From Roridomyces roridus (taxonomy: Eukaryota; Basidiomycota; Agaricomycetes; Agaricales; Mycenaceae): DNA of 64,000 bases. The notes under the pieces were generated by a model that saw only the letters and a list, made by a program, of their open reading frames with translations, made no database searches and had not been told where the DNA came from. Shown here one piece after another: positions 22,936 to 34,209 of this stretch. The DNA lies in NCBI GenBank assembly GCA_029378245.1, contig JARKIF010000015.1:620001-684000 (forward strand). The letters are read 5' to 3'. Position 1 is the first letter of the stretch. The number at the start of each line of letters is the position of its first letter. The translations under genes and the position numbers were made by a program.

Positions 22936-23739
22936 GTCAAGGGGGAGGCAGGGAAAAAAATTTAAGCCTTCGGCGGGGGGACCGACCGACCAAGTAGGGC
23001 AGGTCAGTGATCCGTTTGATGAGATCAGTGACCGCCGACGGTCGGAACAACAGCTGGCATCTTTCATCAACCCCCTCGAGCGTTGCCGCGGTGCTAATAC
23101 ACAATTTTCCGCTATTCAACTAAGGCTGATCCGTTAATTAACAGACATTTGCTGCCAACCTCGCACCCAATTCACGCCTGAAAAGGGCAAACAAGCTGGT
23201 GGTGGCTTTCCACGTCGCAAACCGCGGTGGCAGCTATTTTGGAAGCTGAAATGACCCACTTGAAGATGCCCCGGACCCTCAGAGCCGCCGCACAACCCTC
23301 ACCACGGAAAAAACTTTAAGGTCCCGCCGGGGAGACCGACCGACCACCAGGTTCGGGGTGATGGCATCAATGCCTCCCCCTTGCCCCAGGTTCGGCGGAT
23401 GTTATAAACTTTACGATTCCTAACCCGTTTAGGAATCGTTCTTTTTAACCAGGGCCTGTGGCATCAAACGATCCCCGATATCCATTTGGAAATCGGGGCA
23501 CACGGTGGATCAGCGGCGTCCGGGCCAAGAGCTGCCACCATGCCGGATTCTTGTTCAATTGCCACCCAATTGCTACGCGCAGTCTCGGCGGAGAGAATCA
23601 GACACGGAACCTCGTGGACCGACTCGGCAGCTGTTGCCCATCATGATGTCACTGCGCCAGACTCCCGGCGATCATTCGTTTCGGAGCCGTTCAGCAGCCG
23701 AATGATCCCACTCGCAGGTGCGCACAGTGCAGATCCTAA
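22936..23739. other. Gene-free stretch with a GACCGACCGACC pair
   Basis: GGGGGACCGACCGACCA after an A-run and TTTAAG occurs near 22975, and a close relative near 23325. Nothing coding recognised. Confidence 0.35.
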
Positions 23740-23984
23740 TACTGTAGTATTTCGTTCAATTCGTATGGTCACATGTCACAGCTAATTTTTTATACGGAAA
23801 TTTCGTATGTCACAGGGTCACAAGCCAAATTTTCGCTCCGCCGAGCCCTGCCGGTGCATGCCGCCGCCTGCCGGCGGATCAAATTGCCTTTTTGGGACGT
23901 GCCGGCCGTCGCATACGAAAGGTTCCATTCGTATAGAAAGTCACACGTCAAATGCCCATTCGAATTGAACGGAATACTACAGTA
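23740..23984. mobile_element. 245-bp MITE with TA target duplication (mariner-type)
   Basis: The left end TACTGTAGTATTTCGTTCAA is mirrored at the right end as its near-perfect inverse (TTGAACGGAATACTACAGTA). The terminal inverted repeat is CTGTAGTATTyCGTTCAATTCG and the flanking dinucleotide is TA on both sides. The inside is non-coding with further imperfect palindromes (TTCGTATGGTCAC, CGTATGTCAC). Short length, TIR and TA duplication fit a Tc1/mariner-derived miniature element. Confidence 0.75.
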
Positions 23985-24284
23985 ATCACGATGAACGACC
24001 ATCGCTTGATCCACCGGGACTCCACCGCAAACTTCTTGAAGCCCTCTCTATTTTCAACCATCCGGAATGACTCTTTTTGTCCGACACCAGTCGAGCGCCA
24101 GTCCTTGGCCAGTCCAGACTCCAGCTTGAGTCCAACATCACGTCTGTAAATTTATCAACTTTCACTATTTTTACATTGCTTTGAATTCGACACCAGAAAG
24201 AAAACCGGAATCGTACTTGCCATGCGCAGCAATGGCCTCAAGCCCAGGTATAAATGGAGACTAGAACTAAGAAAAGAGGTAAAA

Positions 24285-24434
24285 AGAGATTCGAGAACTA
24301 GTCCAGGGAACCTTGAGCGCTTGAGTCTGGTGATGAGAGAAGACAAGAAGAGACAAGGCTGATATTAGGTAAGTGATTCGATGGCTTGATTGATCGATGA
24401 TGATGATGAGTGATGACCAATTGCGGATTATTCG
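24285..24434. repeat. Segmental duplication, copy 3, left fragment
   Basis: GATTCGAGAACTAGTCCA, ...TGATATTAGGTAAGTG... and GATTATTCGAA correspond to the left part of copy 1 (9840-10000). The match breaks off at TTCGAA and resumes at 25911. Confidence 0.65.
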
Positions 24435-25910
24435 AAGCTTTACGGTGACTGAGGCACGAGGGTGCCGTAAAAGCGTGTTTGCGGATCAGCGATGACACGC
24501 ACATGACGTCGCTTCTTGCTTCCTGCCACCTCACACCTCTCTCCGCTCGTGGATGTCGCAGCCCTCGGTGGCTTTCTTTTCGCCATGGCCAACAGCACGG
24601 TCCCACCACCTCACCGACTCGTCTGCCCTGGCCCTACCTTCTAACCCGCCAGGGTATGATCGACGTCACAGATGCGCAGCGCCCACACAGCGGATACGGA
24701 CGCCGTTAACACTGGATGTGCAGCTGCCAATACAGACACGGAGGAGATTGACAAGAGATTGTATGTGGGTTGGGGTTGTCATCAAGAGGCTCGGCAGAAT
24801 AATTGGTGCGTGTTACTCACTCATCTTACCTTTTATGACTAACATTTTGCCCCTCAACTACGACATGCTCGTCTGTTGCACCGCCGCCCTGCGGCGCTGT
24901 TTTGCTGTATCTGCTTTGCGCTGTTCGCTTTTGCTGCATTTGCTTTCGCGCTCTTCGTTTTTGCTGTTTTTGCGCTCTTCATTTTTGCTGCTTTCGCGCT
25001 TTTTGTTTTGCTGCTTTTCGCGCTGTTTGTTATTGCTGCTTTCGCGCTGTTCATTTTTGCTGCTTTTTGTTATTGCTGCATCTGCTTTTTGCGCTGTTTT
25101 GTTATTGCTGCTTTTGTGCTGTTCGTTTTGCTTTGAGCTGCTCTTCATTTTTGTGGTGCGTGCTACTGATTCATCTTGCTGTTCCCAACTAACATTTTGT
25201 CCCTTATGAAATCCTGTGTCGCACTGCTGTCGTGCTGGATCTGCATCCTGCTGCTTGTTTTGTGGTGCGTACGCTAACCTATTGTACCGTTCACCTCTGA
25301 CATTTTGCCCCTGAATTATGACATGCTCGTGTGTTGCACCGCCGCTCTGCGGCGCTGTTTTTCCGTATCTGCTGTGCGCCGCTGTTTCTGCTGCATCTGC
25401 TTTCGCGCTGTCCGTTTTGCTGCATCTGCTTTTCGCGCTTTTTGTTATTGCTGCATCTGCTTTCGCGCTGTTTGTTTTTTGCTGCATCTGCTTTTCGCGC
25501 TGTTTGTTTTTTGCTGCATCTGCTTTTCGTGCTGTTTGTTTTTGCTGCATCTGCTTTTCGCGCTTTTCTTCTATTGCTGCATCTGCTTGGCTCTACTTGT
25601 TTTGCTGCATCTGCACTGCACCGCTTGGGCCCCTGTCTTCAAGTTGCAGCTGCTGCTCTTCCACCGAGGAGTTGTCTCGCTCCTAGTGGATTTGGGTGTT
25701 CCCGCGCGCGGACGCGTCGTTTGACAACTCCTAATCGATTGGGGGTCGCACGCGGGAACCCATGTTGCGTCGGGAAGCCGGGGTTGCCAGCCGGGTGTGC
25801 GGTGACCTCGGCCTCCTCCCATTTTTGTACGTCTCGTTTCTTTACATTCTCATTATTCCCTACTGACTGGTTTTCTCTCTGCACTACCTCGGTCTGAGCG
25901 CCATCCACAA
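24435..25910. other. 1.5-kb low-complexity insertion in duplication copy 3
   Basis: Separates the two halves of copy 3, with TCGAA on both sides (24430-24434 and 25911-25915). It contains arrays of units like TTTGCTGCATCTGCTTTTCG and three repeats of a longer unit with the phrase ACATTTTG(C/T)CCCT. Minus-strand translation is a Lys/Ser/Ala/Gln string without domain character; I do not call it a gene. Confidence 0.6.
24890..25620. repeat. Tandem repeat arrays (TTTGCTGCATCTGCTTTTCGCGC-like)
   Basis: Two arrays, about 24895-25135 and 25375-25615, of 22-36-base units combining TTTGCTG, CATCTGCTTT and CGCGCTGTT with variation. They are separated by a longer unit near 25150-25370. Confidence 0.75.
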
Positions 25911-28260
25911 ATCGAACATTCTCCAGACCGCATTTCTGAATCGAGTACAATGCGAGCCAATCGTCAAGCCAACTGTCAGCTGACAGCCGAGCCTGCCCTT
26001 GTACTCAATTCTGAATCGACACAAGGTGTCCTTGTACTTTCCGAAAGTAACATTGCTTATATTCACGTCGTGCTTGGTCTATTATACACATTTCCATTCT
26101 CCCACCGACGCGGGCTACTCTACACATTGTCCACGGAAGCAAGCCAAAGCAAGACAAAGAGCAAAATCAAAACTACACTGTGCTACAAAGCAATGCCCGA
26201 CTGTCGCGAGAGGTACACAGAGAGCAGACTGGCAGGAGGAGAATCGATGAGCATGCATGAATCGGGAATAGACGAAGGTGCGTGCTCACTTATAACAAAT
26301 GAGCTATGGGCCCGAAGACCTGTTGATGCGCGGCACACAGATTCGGTCCAGGACGATGCAAAAGCACCGGACACACGTAGGGGGGTGCAGTTGGTGCCTT
26401 GCACATCCGCAGCGGCTTGCATACCCCCGATTTCACCTTCTCCCCACTTCGCAGATCGACATAGTCAAACCACTCGATCAGTTGCTGTGGCGCAAGTCGC
26501 ACCCGGACGCTGATGGGGGCGCCTCGGCGGTTGTTGGCCTGGAGTGACAGACGGATGCCGGCGAGAACGAATGAGGCGTCGATGGCTAGGGGGCGGCTCG
26601 CATGGCTCCAGATGGATGCTGGTATCTCAAAGACGGGTCTCATGGATTGTCCAGCTGAAACGAAGGTGTGTGGGTTAATTCGAGCTCTCCAGGAACGGGT
26701 GGCACTGACCGACGACAATCCTCCAGATGAGCGACGAGTCCTCGGTGCGAATGAGGTGCTGCAACACTATGTTGTATGGATTGAAGCGGGCGGCGGGGTG
26801 GAAGTTGTGCCAGGTCAGTGTGGCGTCGGCCCATGGGAATCCGGTCGGCAGAGCCTCCTGGCCATCCTCCCACAGACCGATCCGTCCTATTATTAGGGGA
26901 ATGAGCTCTTGTAGAGCGGCGGAACTGAGTGACATTGTGCGGGCGGGAGTTCGTTGTCGTCGAAGGTGCGGGGGTGTTAGGCATGGAGGCGACGCTCAGC
27001 CGTTATATTCCGTTTCCGAATCATGCTTGGGCCCTCGCTGGGCTACAAAAGGGGTAAAGGCATCGCCGGAGGGCCAAGGCGCATCAATTAGAGCATCCGG
27101 CATCGCGGCGTGCGCTTGCTGCAGTAATCATTTGAATTGGAGTTGGCGGCGGGGATGGATGCGGCTGTTCGTGTTCTCAAATATGCTTCCATATTCCCAA
27201 ATAAGGTGCTTGGTAGACAGCATGGCGACCGGAACTGGAGTACAAGGTCGTGAGGCGGTGCGAATTTCGTTAACGGGTCCAAACGGAATTGCTCCCAGGC
27301 GGAGAGGAGTCATCGGCATGCAACAGATCAATCGGGCTCCCAACCAGCCAAAGCAGCAGAAGCCGAGGGACGCCGCCGATCTCCGCGAGAATGCCGGGGC
27401 GGAACCGGGACTTCATCAGAATTGAATCAATCTGATCACAGATTCGCTGATCCTAATTTCGATTGAGAATACTGAACAATATTCGGGGTGAGAGCTCTAC
27501 GCAAGCGACGGAAACGACGCCTCTGCCAGGACCATCGGAATATTGGTGATCGTGACGGAGGGCGGTCGCTTGATGCCTATACTCGTTCAAGCCGAGAACT
27601 GGTACGTCCGTCATAGAGCTCCATGGGAAAATCAGTCAGGAATTTCTAGTGATATCGAAGAAAGTGAAGCCAGACGAATTACACCAGTGACCAACGAGAT
27701 GCGATCGTAGATTTTTTGGCAAATTTGGACCCAGGGCGCAGGCAGGATTCCGGAGTGGAAAGCAAGACATGTGATCCGGATTGGCTACGAATGAACTCCA
27801 GAGGACGCATCAAGGGCTTCTTGTTCGACCGGACGATGGCGAGACGAGGCTTGCTGGAGCCTGGAGGACAGAAGGAGGACAATCGACAGACCAGCCGCGA
27901 GTCGCCGGAAGTATTGTGATAAGTGCTGGATATCCATCGTGCATTTCTCCGTGGGCAATTTGAAGCTTTGCCTTACGTTGAACCCGGTTGCGGTTTTGAC
28001 CATGGTGGACGGAGACAAAAGAGGGTTTGTTTGGAGTCCTTTGGGTAGCACAGCCACGATCAATTCTTTTTGCCTTGACTCCGACTCTTCCGACATCTCG
28101 TCCAGACTCTGCTTCGGTGCCATCCCATCTCTCTGTCTCAATCGCAGACGCCATTCTCCCAGTGGCTGCAGTCGTCGCAGATGGTCTTTCGCCCATGGTC
28201 TTTCGCACATGCGGCTCGCCACCGAGCGCGGCCCCGAGGACATCGAAGGCCGGCGCATGT
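25911..28260. repeat. Segmental duplication, copy 3, main part
   Basis: Resumes the match to copies 1 and 2 at TCGAACATTCTCCAGACCG and runs through the gene (26290-26935) and its promoter to about 27400. Weaker similarity follows, including TTGTTTGGAGTCCTTTGG near 28025. It is the most diverged copy. Confidence 0.75.
26290..26935 (-). CDS. Duplicated uncharacterised protein, copy 3, 196 aa
   Basis: Exons 26935-26710 and 26654-26290 (197 codons), same intron position and phase as copies 1 and 2. Protein starts MSLSSAALQELIPLIIG, exon 1 ends IWRIVV, exon 2 has FEIPASIWSH, ASFVLAGIRLSLQ and FDYVDLRSGEKV. About a third of residues differ from copy 1, yet frame, splice sites and TATA (ATATAACGGC upstream on the minus strand) are kept. 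This suggests past selection on the protein. The tail ends NLCAAHQQVFGPIAHLL. Confidence 0.65.
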
Positions 28261-28328
28261 CCTAATACGTATTCTCTGAATTTTCCTGGCACCCGTGACT
28301 CGACCTTCCTTTTTTCTTGTCCTTCACC

Positions 28329-30014
28329 ATGTACCTCCGCCCAGATTACAAGCTCAAAGCTGCGCAGAACGAGGCGTCCTACCGGGTCATACGCAAAGAG
28401 TGGGCCTACATCAAGAACGACCCTGACGCTCTCTTCGCGTTGACGGACTCCTCCGTTGGCAAGCGGTGCTCGCTCAACGCGTGTGGCAGGCCGGTGCCTG
28501 AGCCAGTGCGCTTTTTTCTGCGTGTCTCTGGCTGGATCTCCAATTTACTTGACAGGGAAAAGTCTGCGGAGGGTGCAAAACGATTGTCTATTGCTCGGAA
28601 GCGTGCGCAAAAGTCTCGTGGTGGGGTCACAAAGCCGCATGTGCGGCAGGCAAGGTAAGCGAGTCTTTTCCTCCTTCTCGACGGGACTTGGGCTCACGAT
28701 GACAGCGCGACAGCGAACTCGTTCCGAAATACAAGGCCGTTGTCGAGCAATTCCCATGGACCAAGAGAGCGCACAGCATCAATGGGGTCTTCCATTTCCC
28801 GTACGTCCTCGTGCAGTACGGGCTTCTGGACATGCAGCGCAAGAACGTCGGGTATTGGGCGCAGAGCGTCATGGACGCCGAGCAGATGGGGAGCGAAGAA
28901 GCGATTGAGGCTCCTTGGTGTGTGCTCAGCGAGGAGGAAGGCTGGCGGCTTCCAAAGGAGCATATACCGTCGTTGAAACGTCTGCATGAGCCCAATGCGG
29001 TGTGTCCCGTTTTCCCGCCCGCGTTTGGAGAATCCTGGGCCAGCTACTACGAATGGCGCGGGCTTCCCATCGACTCGATCGCCGCGCTCCGGCTTGATTG
29101 TCCCCTTGCGGTGTACGCGTGTCTGAAAGAAATGGGCTTTGTCTCAATCCCGGAGGAGAGGAGAAAATTGACTGTCTTCTATCTTGGCGCAAGGGTGCGT
29201 CGTCTTCTGTTCCACACTTCTCGTCATCCATTTCACTGTTCAGGACGAAATCATGTTCATACCAGTGTGCGTTTCTGACCTTCATTGTCCTTCATTCATC
29301 TAAATCCCGTTGGTGTCAGCTTCGGTGAACTCGCACTGCTCTTCCCCAATACCGACTTGGACCTCGTCATGTACGGACCCAGCGTGGCACTCTCCGTACA
29401 ACGCAACAAGTCCAGCCCCACTAGACCCTGCGTTTTCAAATATACAAGTCCCACTGCGTGCGGCGCAGGCACCATTCGGGTCTTCCTCGATTCCAAGTCC
29501 GATTACTACCGTCCTTCGCGCAACACGTCCGAGCATCCCGATGCTTTCGTCGCGTTGGACGCCGGTCTGTCGTGCTACAATACTTGGATTCCTGTCGTCT
29601 GTCTCGCGGCTGAGTTTGGTATCCCATTCGCGGCGACGGATTATGGCGAGGCTTGCGTCTCTCAATTCCGGATGGATTTAATTGCGCAGGCGTTGACGGG
29701 AACGTTACCGTACACCAAAAATGTCGTCGCGAGGGCGTATCATGTGCGTGTTCCTCTCGCTTTCATTGCTTATAATATATAATTCATTATCCCAGGAGAA
29801 TCTCGAGGACGTGCTCTCCAAAGTGCACGTGGGGGACATCGAGAAGACGTCTGCGGTATTGCATGAGGCGCAGAACCGCCCTGTGCGATTTAATCCGTTT
29901 ATGCAACCAGCGACTCGACAGCATGGGAGTAGCCTTTTTCTTGGAGCAAACAACGCGTGTATCCAGGTGGTGGTACCTGGACGGAAGTCGACGGCGAACC
30001 AGGGCGATGTATAG
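28329..30014 (+). CDS. MYND zinc-finger protein, MSS51-like
   Basis: Exons 28329-28505, 28556-28654, 28706-29194, about 29244-29264, about 29320-29742 and from 29795. MYND finger at about residues 45-85: RCSLNACGRPVP, CGGCKTIVYC, SEACAKVSWWGHKAAC supply the Cys and His ligands. The C-terminal part has the pattern of the MSS51 C-terminal region (FYLGAR, FGELALLFPNTDLDLVMYGP). In yeast Mss51 is a mitochondrial translation factor for COX1, but most fungal relatives are uncharacterised, so I do not transfer that role. The junction between the 21-nt exon (DEIMFIP) and FGELALLF is off by one base with the only visible splice sites, so either a non-standard site, a frameshift or a sequence error is present. 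Start at CACCATG. Confidence 0.75.
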
Positions 30015-30353
30015 TCAACTCCTCGGTTATCTTTTGTTTGCGTCTGGCTTGCCTTTTCTGTTGCAAGGGCCTCGATGATATGTATTTCTTGAACGTGTGC
30101 TGTTCACTGGAAGCCCAATGAGGTTATACACGCCCTTGCTTTGAATTGGAACTGGCATGCTTCAAGTGCATGCTTCTGGGAGAAGTATTGTTCTCTCGTC
30201 TCACACTGCCAATCCCCGAAATCCCATTTACTTCTAGTCTTTTGTATGTACATGACTTTTCGATCCCTTGACTTCTAGGTTTTCCGCATTATCCCATTTC
30301 TTCTGGTGTTTTCTCGCCTCTATTTTCTCGGCCGCACCGTATCCTTCTGGTTT
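30015..30353. other. Convergent intergenic region
   Basis: Between the 3' ends of the MYND gene (plus) and the kinase gene (minus). No feature recognised. Confidence 0.5.
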
Positions 30354-31650
30354 TCAAAAATAATAGCTCCTCGCCCTCCTCTGACCACGCAAGATCTTCT
30401 CCCTCAATACGACGTCCTTTCGTCTGAGATGATATAACCGAATGACAGGCGCAAGCACGATGACTGGGCCTGGGCTTTGAGGAGGTAGCGCGGGGCTTTG
30501 GAGTTTGATGGGTACGAGGGGAGGCGGGGAGATGGCTTCCCAGCCGACGTTGGGGTCGTCCAGGAGGGAAGTGGACGACGGTGGCATGGGTGGCGGGGTC
30601 GCCGTCGTAGCGCTGGACGAGGAGCTTGATGAGCTCGACGACGTGCTCAACGAGGAGGAGAGGATAAACGCTGGCTGAGGCTCAGGTACTGCCACGCGAC
30701 GCGGAAGCATCGAGTTGAACGTGAACTGCTTGATATTAAGAACAGCAACACGCATCTGCGCCAGTGTCGGACGCGTGGTAGGATCTTCCGCAAAACACCA
30801 CCGGAAGAAGTCGTTCGCCGCCGGTGTGAGACCGAACGCGTCTTGGAAGTGCGTATCGGGATTGGCAGAGAAGGCAGCGTACTCGGGGTCGACGACGTGG
30901 GGGAGGCCCCAGGGGCGGGTCGACGTAACGAGGGTGAATAATGTTAGAGCGCATGACCACAGATCTGAGTCACGCGGGCGGTACGAGCACTCGCCGCTGT
31001 CTGAGAAAGGTATGTAAGCATCTAGGAGAAAGAAAAAGTGAAAGTGAGACACACCTCCACCCACGACCTTCTCGCTCGTCGACGTCCCGAAATCCGCCAA
31101 CTTGACGCCCTTGCCTCGGCCACTGAGGAGGATATTGGCGGGTCTAATATCGCCATGGTAGATGCCGCGAGCGTGACATTGAGCCACGGCATCCAATATG
31201 TCCACAAATGTATCACGAACGAGCTGAGGACGGCCCTCGAATATAGAGTTGGTGAAGATGGCGTCGAAAAGATCGCCTCCGGGGCACCAATCAAGAACCA
31301 AAAAGATGAAATCTCCTTCGCGGAACATGCGATGGAGACAGACGACCCCGGCGTCGTAACGGAGTCGGTAATGGTTCGTCAACTCGGCCTCGAGTATTCG
31401 TCCTTGGCTAGGCGAGAAATTAGCACTGAGCGAGAGCAGGAAATGCGATGACGTACCTAGAATCCCTCTCGGCGAATCTGAGACACTTGACCGCATAGTA
31501 AAAAGGGTCGTCCGTGGGGGAGGTCGTATCCAAAGCTTTGTACACTTTAGCAAACTGGCCGCTGGCGGTGAGCTCGCCGATGTGAAGATAATTTTCGTCG
31601 ATGAAGCTGTTGGTAAGGTCGGGAAGGGAGGAGGAGGAAAAGTCGGACAT
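30354..31650 (-). CDS. Serine/threonine-type protein kinase, about 402 aa
   Basis: Exons 31650-31457, 31407-31061 and 31021-30354 (403 codons with a 39-nt second intron). Kinase domain, about residues 20-290: glycine-loop region GELTASGQFAKVYKAL, Lys in YYAVKCL, hinge LVLDWCPGGDLFDAI, catalytic loop HGDIRPANILL (HGD instead of HRD), DFG in KLADFGTS, and YRPRDSDLWSCAL in the activation-segment and helix F region. The catalytic Lys, Asp, Asn and DFG are present, so it should be active; the Arg of HRD is replaced by Gly, so regulation by activation-loop phosphorylation is unlikely. The glycine loop is degenerate (GELTASGQF). The C-terminal 100 residues are Ser/Thr/Pro-rich and end in a basic stretch. 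Substrates unknown. Confidence 0.85.
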
Positions 31651-33677
31651 GGTGGAGGAGGGAAAGAGGAACGGCGAGGAGGTGGGAGATAAGCGGAGAA
31701 GGATGTAAAAGCAAATTCAGAGCAGATGGGAGAGCAAAGGTGGGGCAAGTATGTTTCGAGCGCAGCTCGAAGATGAGGGCAGGAAGAGAAATCTAGAGAA
31801 AGGGAAAGTGAGACAGAAGTCGATCTTAAGGCTGCCGCGGTGCCGATTGACCACACATGTCCAATCATAATACCTTCCTGCATCGTCTGGCTATCGAAAG
31901 AGAATGGGATGTTTTGGAAGAATGTGAGAGCATATACATACATCAGCCACCCTCCCAATTTGCTCCCAGTTCCGAATCGAGTCCGTGACCCCGCGACGAG
32001 AGTTAATCTTCGCAAACATCGAGCTGCTGCCTGCAACTGCCCGCTAACGTTCCATGTACATGTGCACGTGAGGAAACCGATCGCCAGATGCGGGAGGGTC
32101 AGGTCGCATAATGAAGACACGCGCACCGACATCGCAACGTGTACAGCGTCAGGGGAGGCGACGAGCACTGGAAGGGCGTGAATGAGTGACCAAGGGAAGA
32201 GAGAGACCACGTACCCAAGTTCTCCGTCCTCCTGGCTCCTCTGCAGCCTTCCCGCAAGCATCCACTCTCCCTGCCTACTCCGAGATCGGCGACTTGTCGA
32301 AGTCCTCCTGCCTGATAACCAACCGATCGATCATTCAAATTGGCGCACGTACCCTCTGCGCCTGTGACCCTAGACGCCCACTCCTCCACTCGTAGCGAGA
32401 CTAGTACTGAGATCGACATTGAGAGGAGGATAGAGAACACAGGAAGGCGAGATGGAGCGCTGAGGAAGGCGAGAGCGCGGAGACGGAGGCGGGATCTGGA
32501 CATGCATCGCAGGGACGTGGAGACGTCATCGTAGCCATCGGATTCAAGGCCAGGAATCAGCCTGGAAAGGCCATCAGGAGCGTACACGAGGGAGAGGAAA
32601 GGCCACGCAAGCGTAGTCTGTATGTGGATCGTTCCGCCTCTTGGACTCCCATGCTACTCGACTCGATCTACGGCGGAGCGCTGCCTAGTCACGACGACGA
32701 CTGTACCCAGGCTCAGTGTATCGTGGTCCCAGATGCCGGATTTTGGCCAATGGCCAGTGGACCTTCGAACGCAAAGAAGCTTCGTGTGGGTAGTGCCGTC
32801 TGAAGGAAGTCGAAGGTGGTGGCTTGGGAAGTGTTTGCGGTGAAGCCTTCATTCTGCTGGGAGACTGGGAGAGCGGTGGGAGAACGGGGATCATATGAAC
32901 ACATAATGAAGGGAAGGTGGACGACCAGCAATGGCCATGGCGGTGAGGAAGAAGGGCGATAAACATCACCAGCGGCCAGCGGCCGCAATCGGATCAATAA
33001 ACGGAGCTCTCTTTCGACTTTATTTCGACTCGACTTCCATCTGATCTCTTCCAGATCTCTTGACATCTCACTTTTTTTTTTCGAAGTCGCTAATGCTGAA
33101 ATCCTCTTGGCTCATCCTGCCACAAATTTCATTAGAAACCCGCTGCATTTCTTGACGTTGCCGTCAAGCTCTCCTACTCTGCTCTTCGGATCGGAAAGGA
33201 ATTGTCTTTCTCTGCGCCGAAGCTATCTCCCAGGCATCACCGTGCATCGTCTTCTCGGCCTACTCGAGGACGGCAACGGCCGTCGATAGACCGCGAATCG
33301 CGGAATGCGGACGGGTCCCTTATTTGTTGAGCGCTCAGGGCCAGGCTGCTACGGTTGGTTGTGAGCGACTTCTCTCGAAATCTACAGACGAAAACGACGG
33401 TCAGGTGCTGGTGTAACACTGATGGAGCACGATTGGTCTGGCCACCTGGCAAGCTGGAAACGGAGCTCCGGAACCTCATTGAGAGCGACAAGACATGCCT
33501 ACGCTTCGCTCCGGCAGTCTGCCCGATTCGCACCTATTCTTTGAAACATTTCCAGGAGAATCTTTGGAGCAAAACAGATGCAATTTAGACACGGTCTGGA
33601 CATGAGTACATACATACTACCAATTGCAAGCCACTGCCAAAAGCTCGGCGCTGGAAAATCAGCAAGCTCGCACGCAC
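31651..33677. other. Intergenic, no confident gene
   Basis: It holds the kinase promoter and short frames. A minus frame at 32587-32099 (162 codons) has one hydrophobic stretch but no motif, and I leave it uncalled. Phrase GACATxCCTxCGCTTCGCTCCGG occurs here (near 33490) and again near 34870. Confidence 0.4.
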
Positions 33678-33957
33678 TCACCGCGGGTACGGCTTACACG
33701 TAGCTAGGTCAGGGTGCTTTGCATTCGAAGCAGGTAGGCGATGTGAGCACCATGAGGAACGCTGCACCGACCACGAGCACATGTTCGGGGTGAGATTGAG
33801 GCTTGTGTAACGCGGCGAGAAATTTTTGCTGAGAGGGTAGCTACGTGCAGCAGGCTCACATTGATGATCCAAGACTCGGAGCGCCAGCGTAGAGAAATTG
33901 GCCAGTAAGATGAGTAGAAGCAAGCGAAGAATCGAGATGGATATGAGGAAAGACATG
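33678..33957 (-). CDS. Possible small membrane or secreted protein
   Basis: From the ATG at 33957 the minus frame begins MSFLISISILRLLLLILLAN, a strong hydrophobic segment like a signal peptide or membrane anchor. A minus-strand ATATAATAAG TATA-like box lies about 140 bases upstream. The frame then continues without recognisable domain; an intron after residue 32 is possible. Low confidence. Confidence 0.25.
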
Positions 33958-34209
33958 TTCCACGGGGCCAGTAGTCGAGAGATTACAGTTTGATCAGGAG
34001 AATGTTGAGGATTGCCACGAGCGAGGAAAAGTACCACACAGGGAGAGGGGAGGGAATGATTCGGAGCCTCGATGGTCATCGAGGCCGGGCTTATTATATC
34101 TTTAGCCGCTGCCGGGGACGCGTCATCGCGCGCGTGAAAGCTGTGGAGCCGGCCGAACGACTTGCTGTCGAGAGCTGTATTGAAGCTGTAGAAGTGTCGA
34201 TTGTTCAAT

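Noticed and set aside
24858..25550. 230-codon Lys/Ser/Ala/Gln-rich protein on the minus strand
   Set aside because: Follows entirely from tandem repeats free of stops; no domain, start context or splice evidence.
24890..25620. CRISPR-like array
   Set aside because: Units are contiguous and variable without unique spacers; eukaryotic context.
31022..31054. 33-nt intron in the kinase gene
   Set aside because: Too short for splicing; a 39-nt version with an upstream donor also keeps the frame, so the longer one was used.
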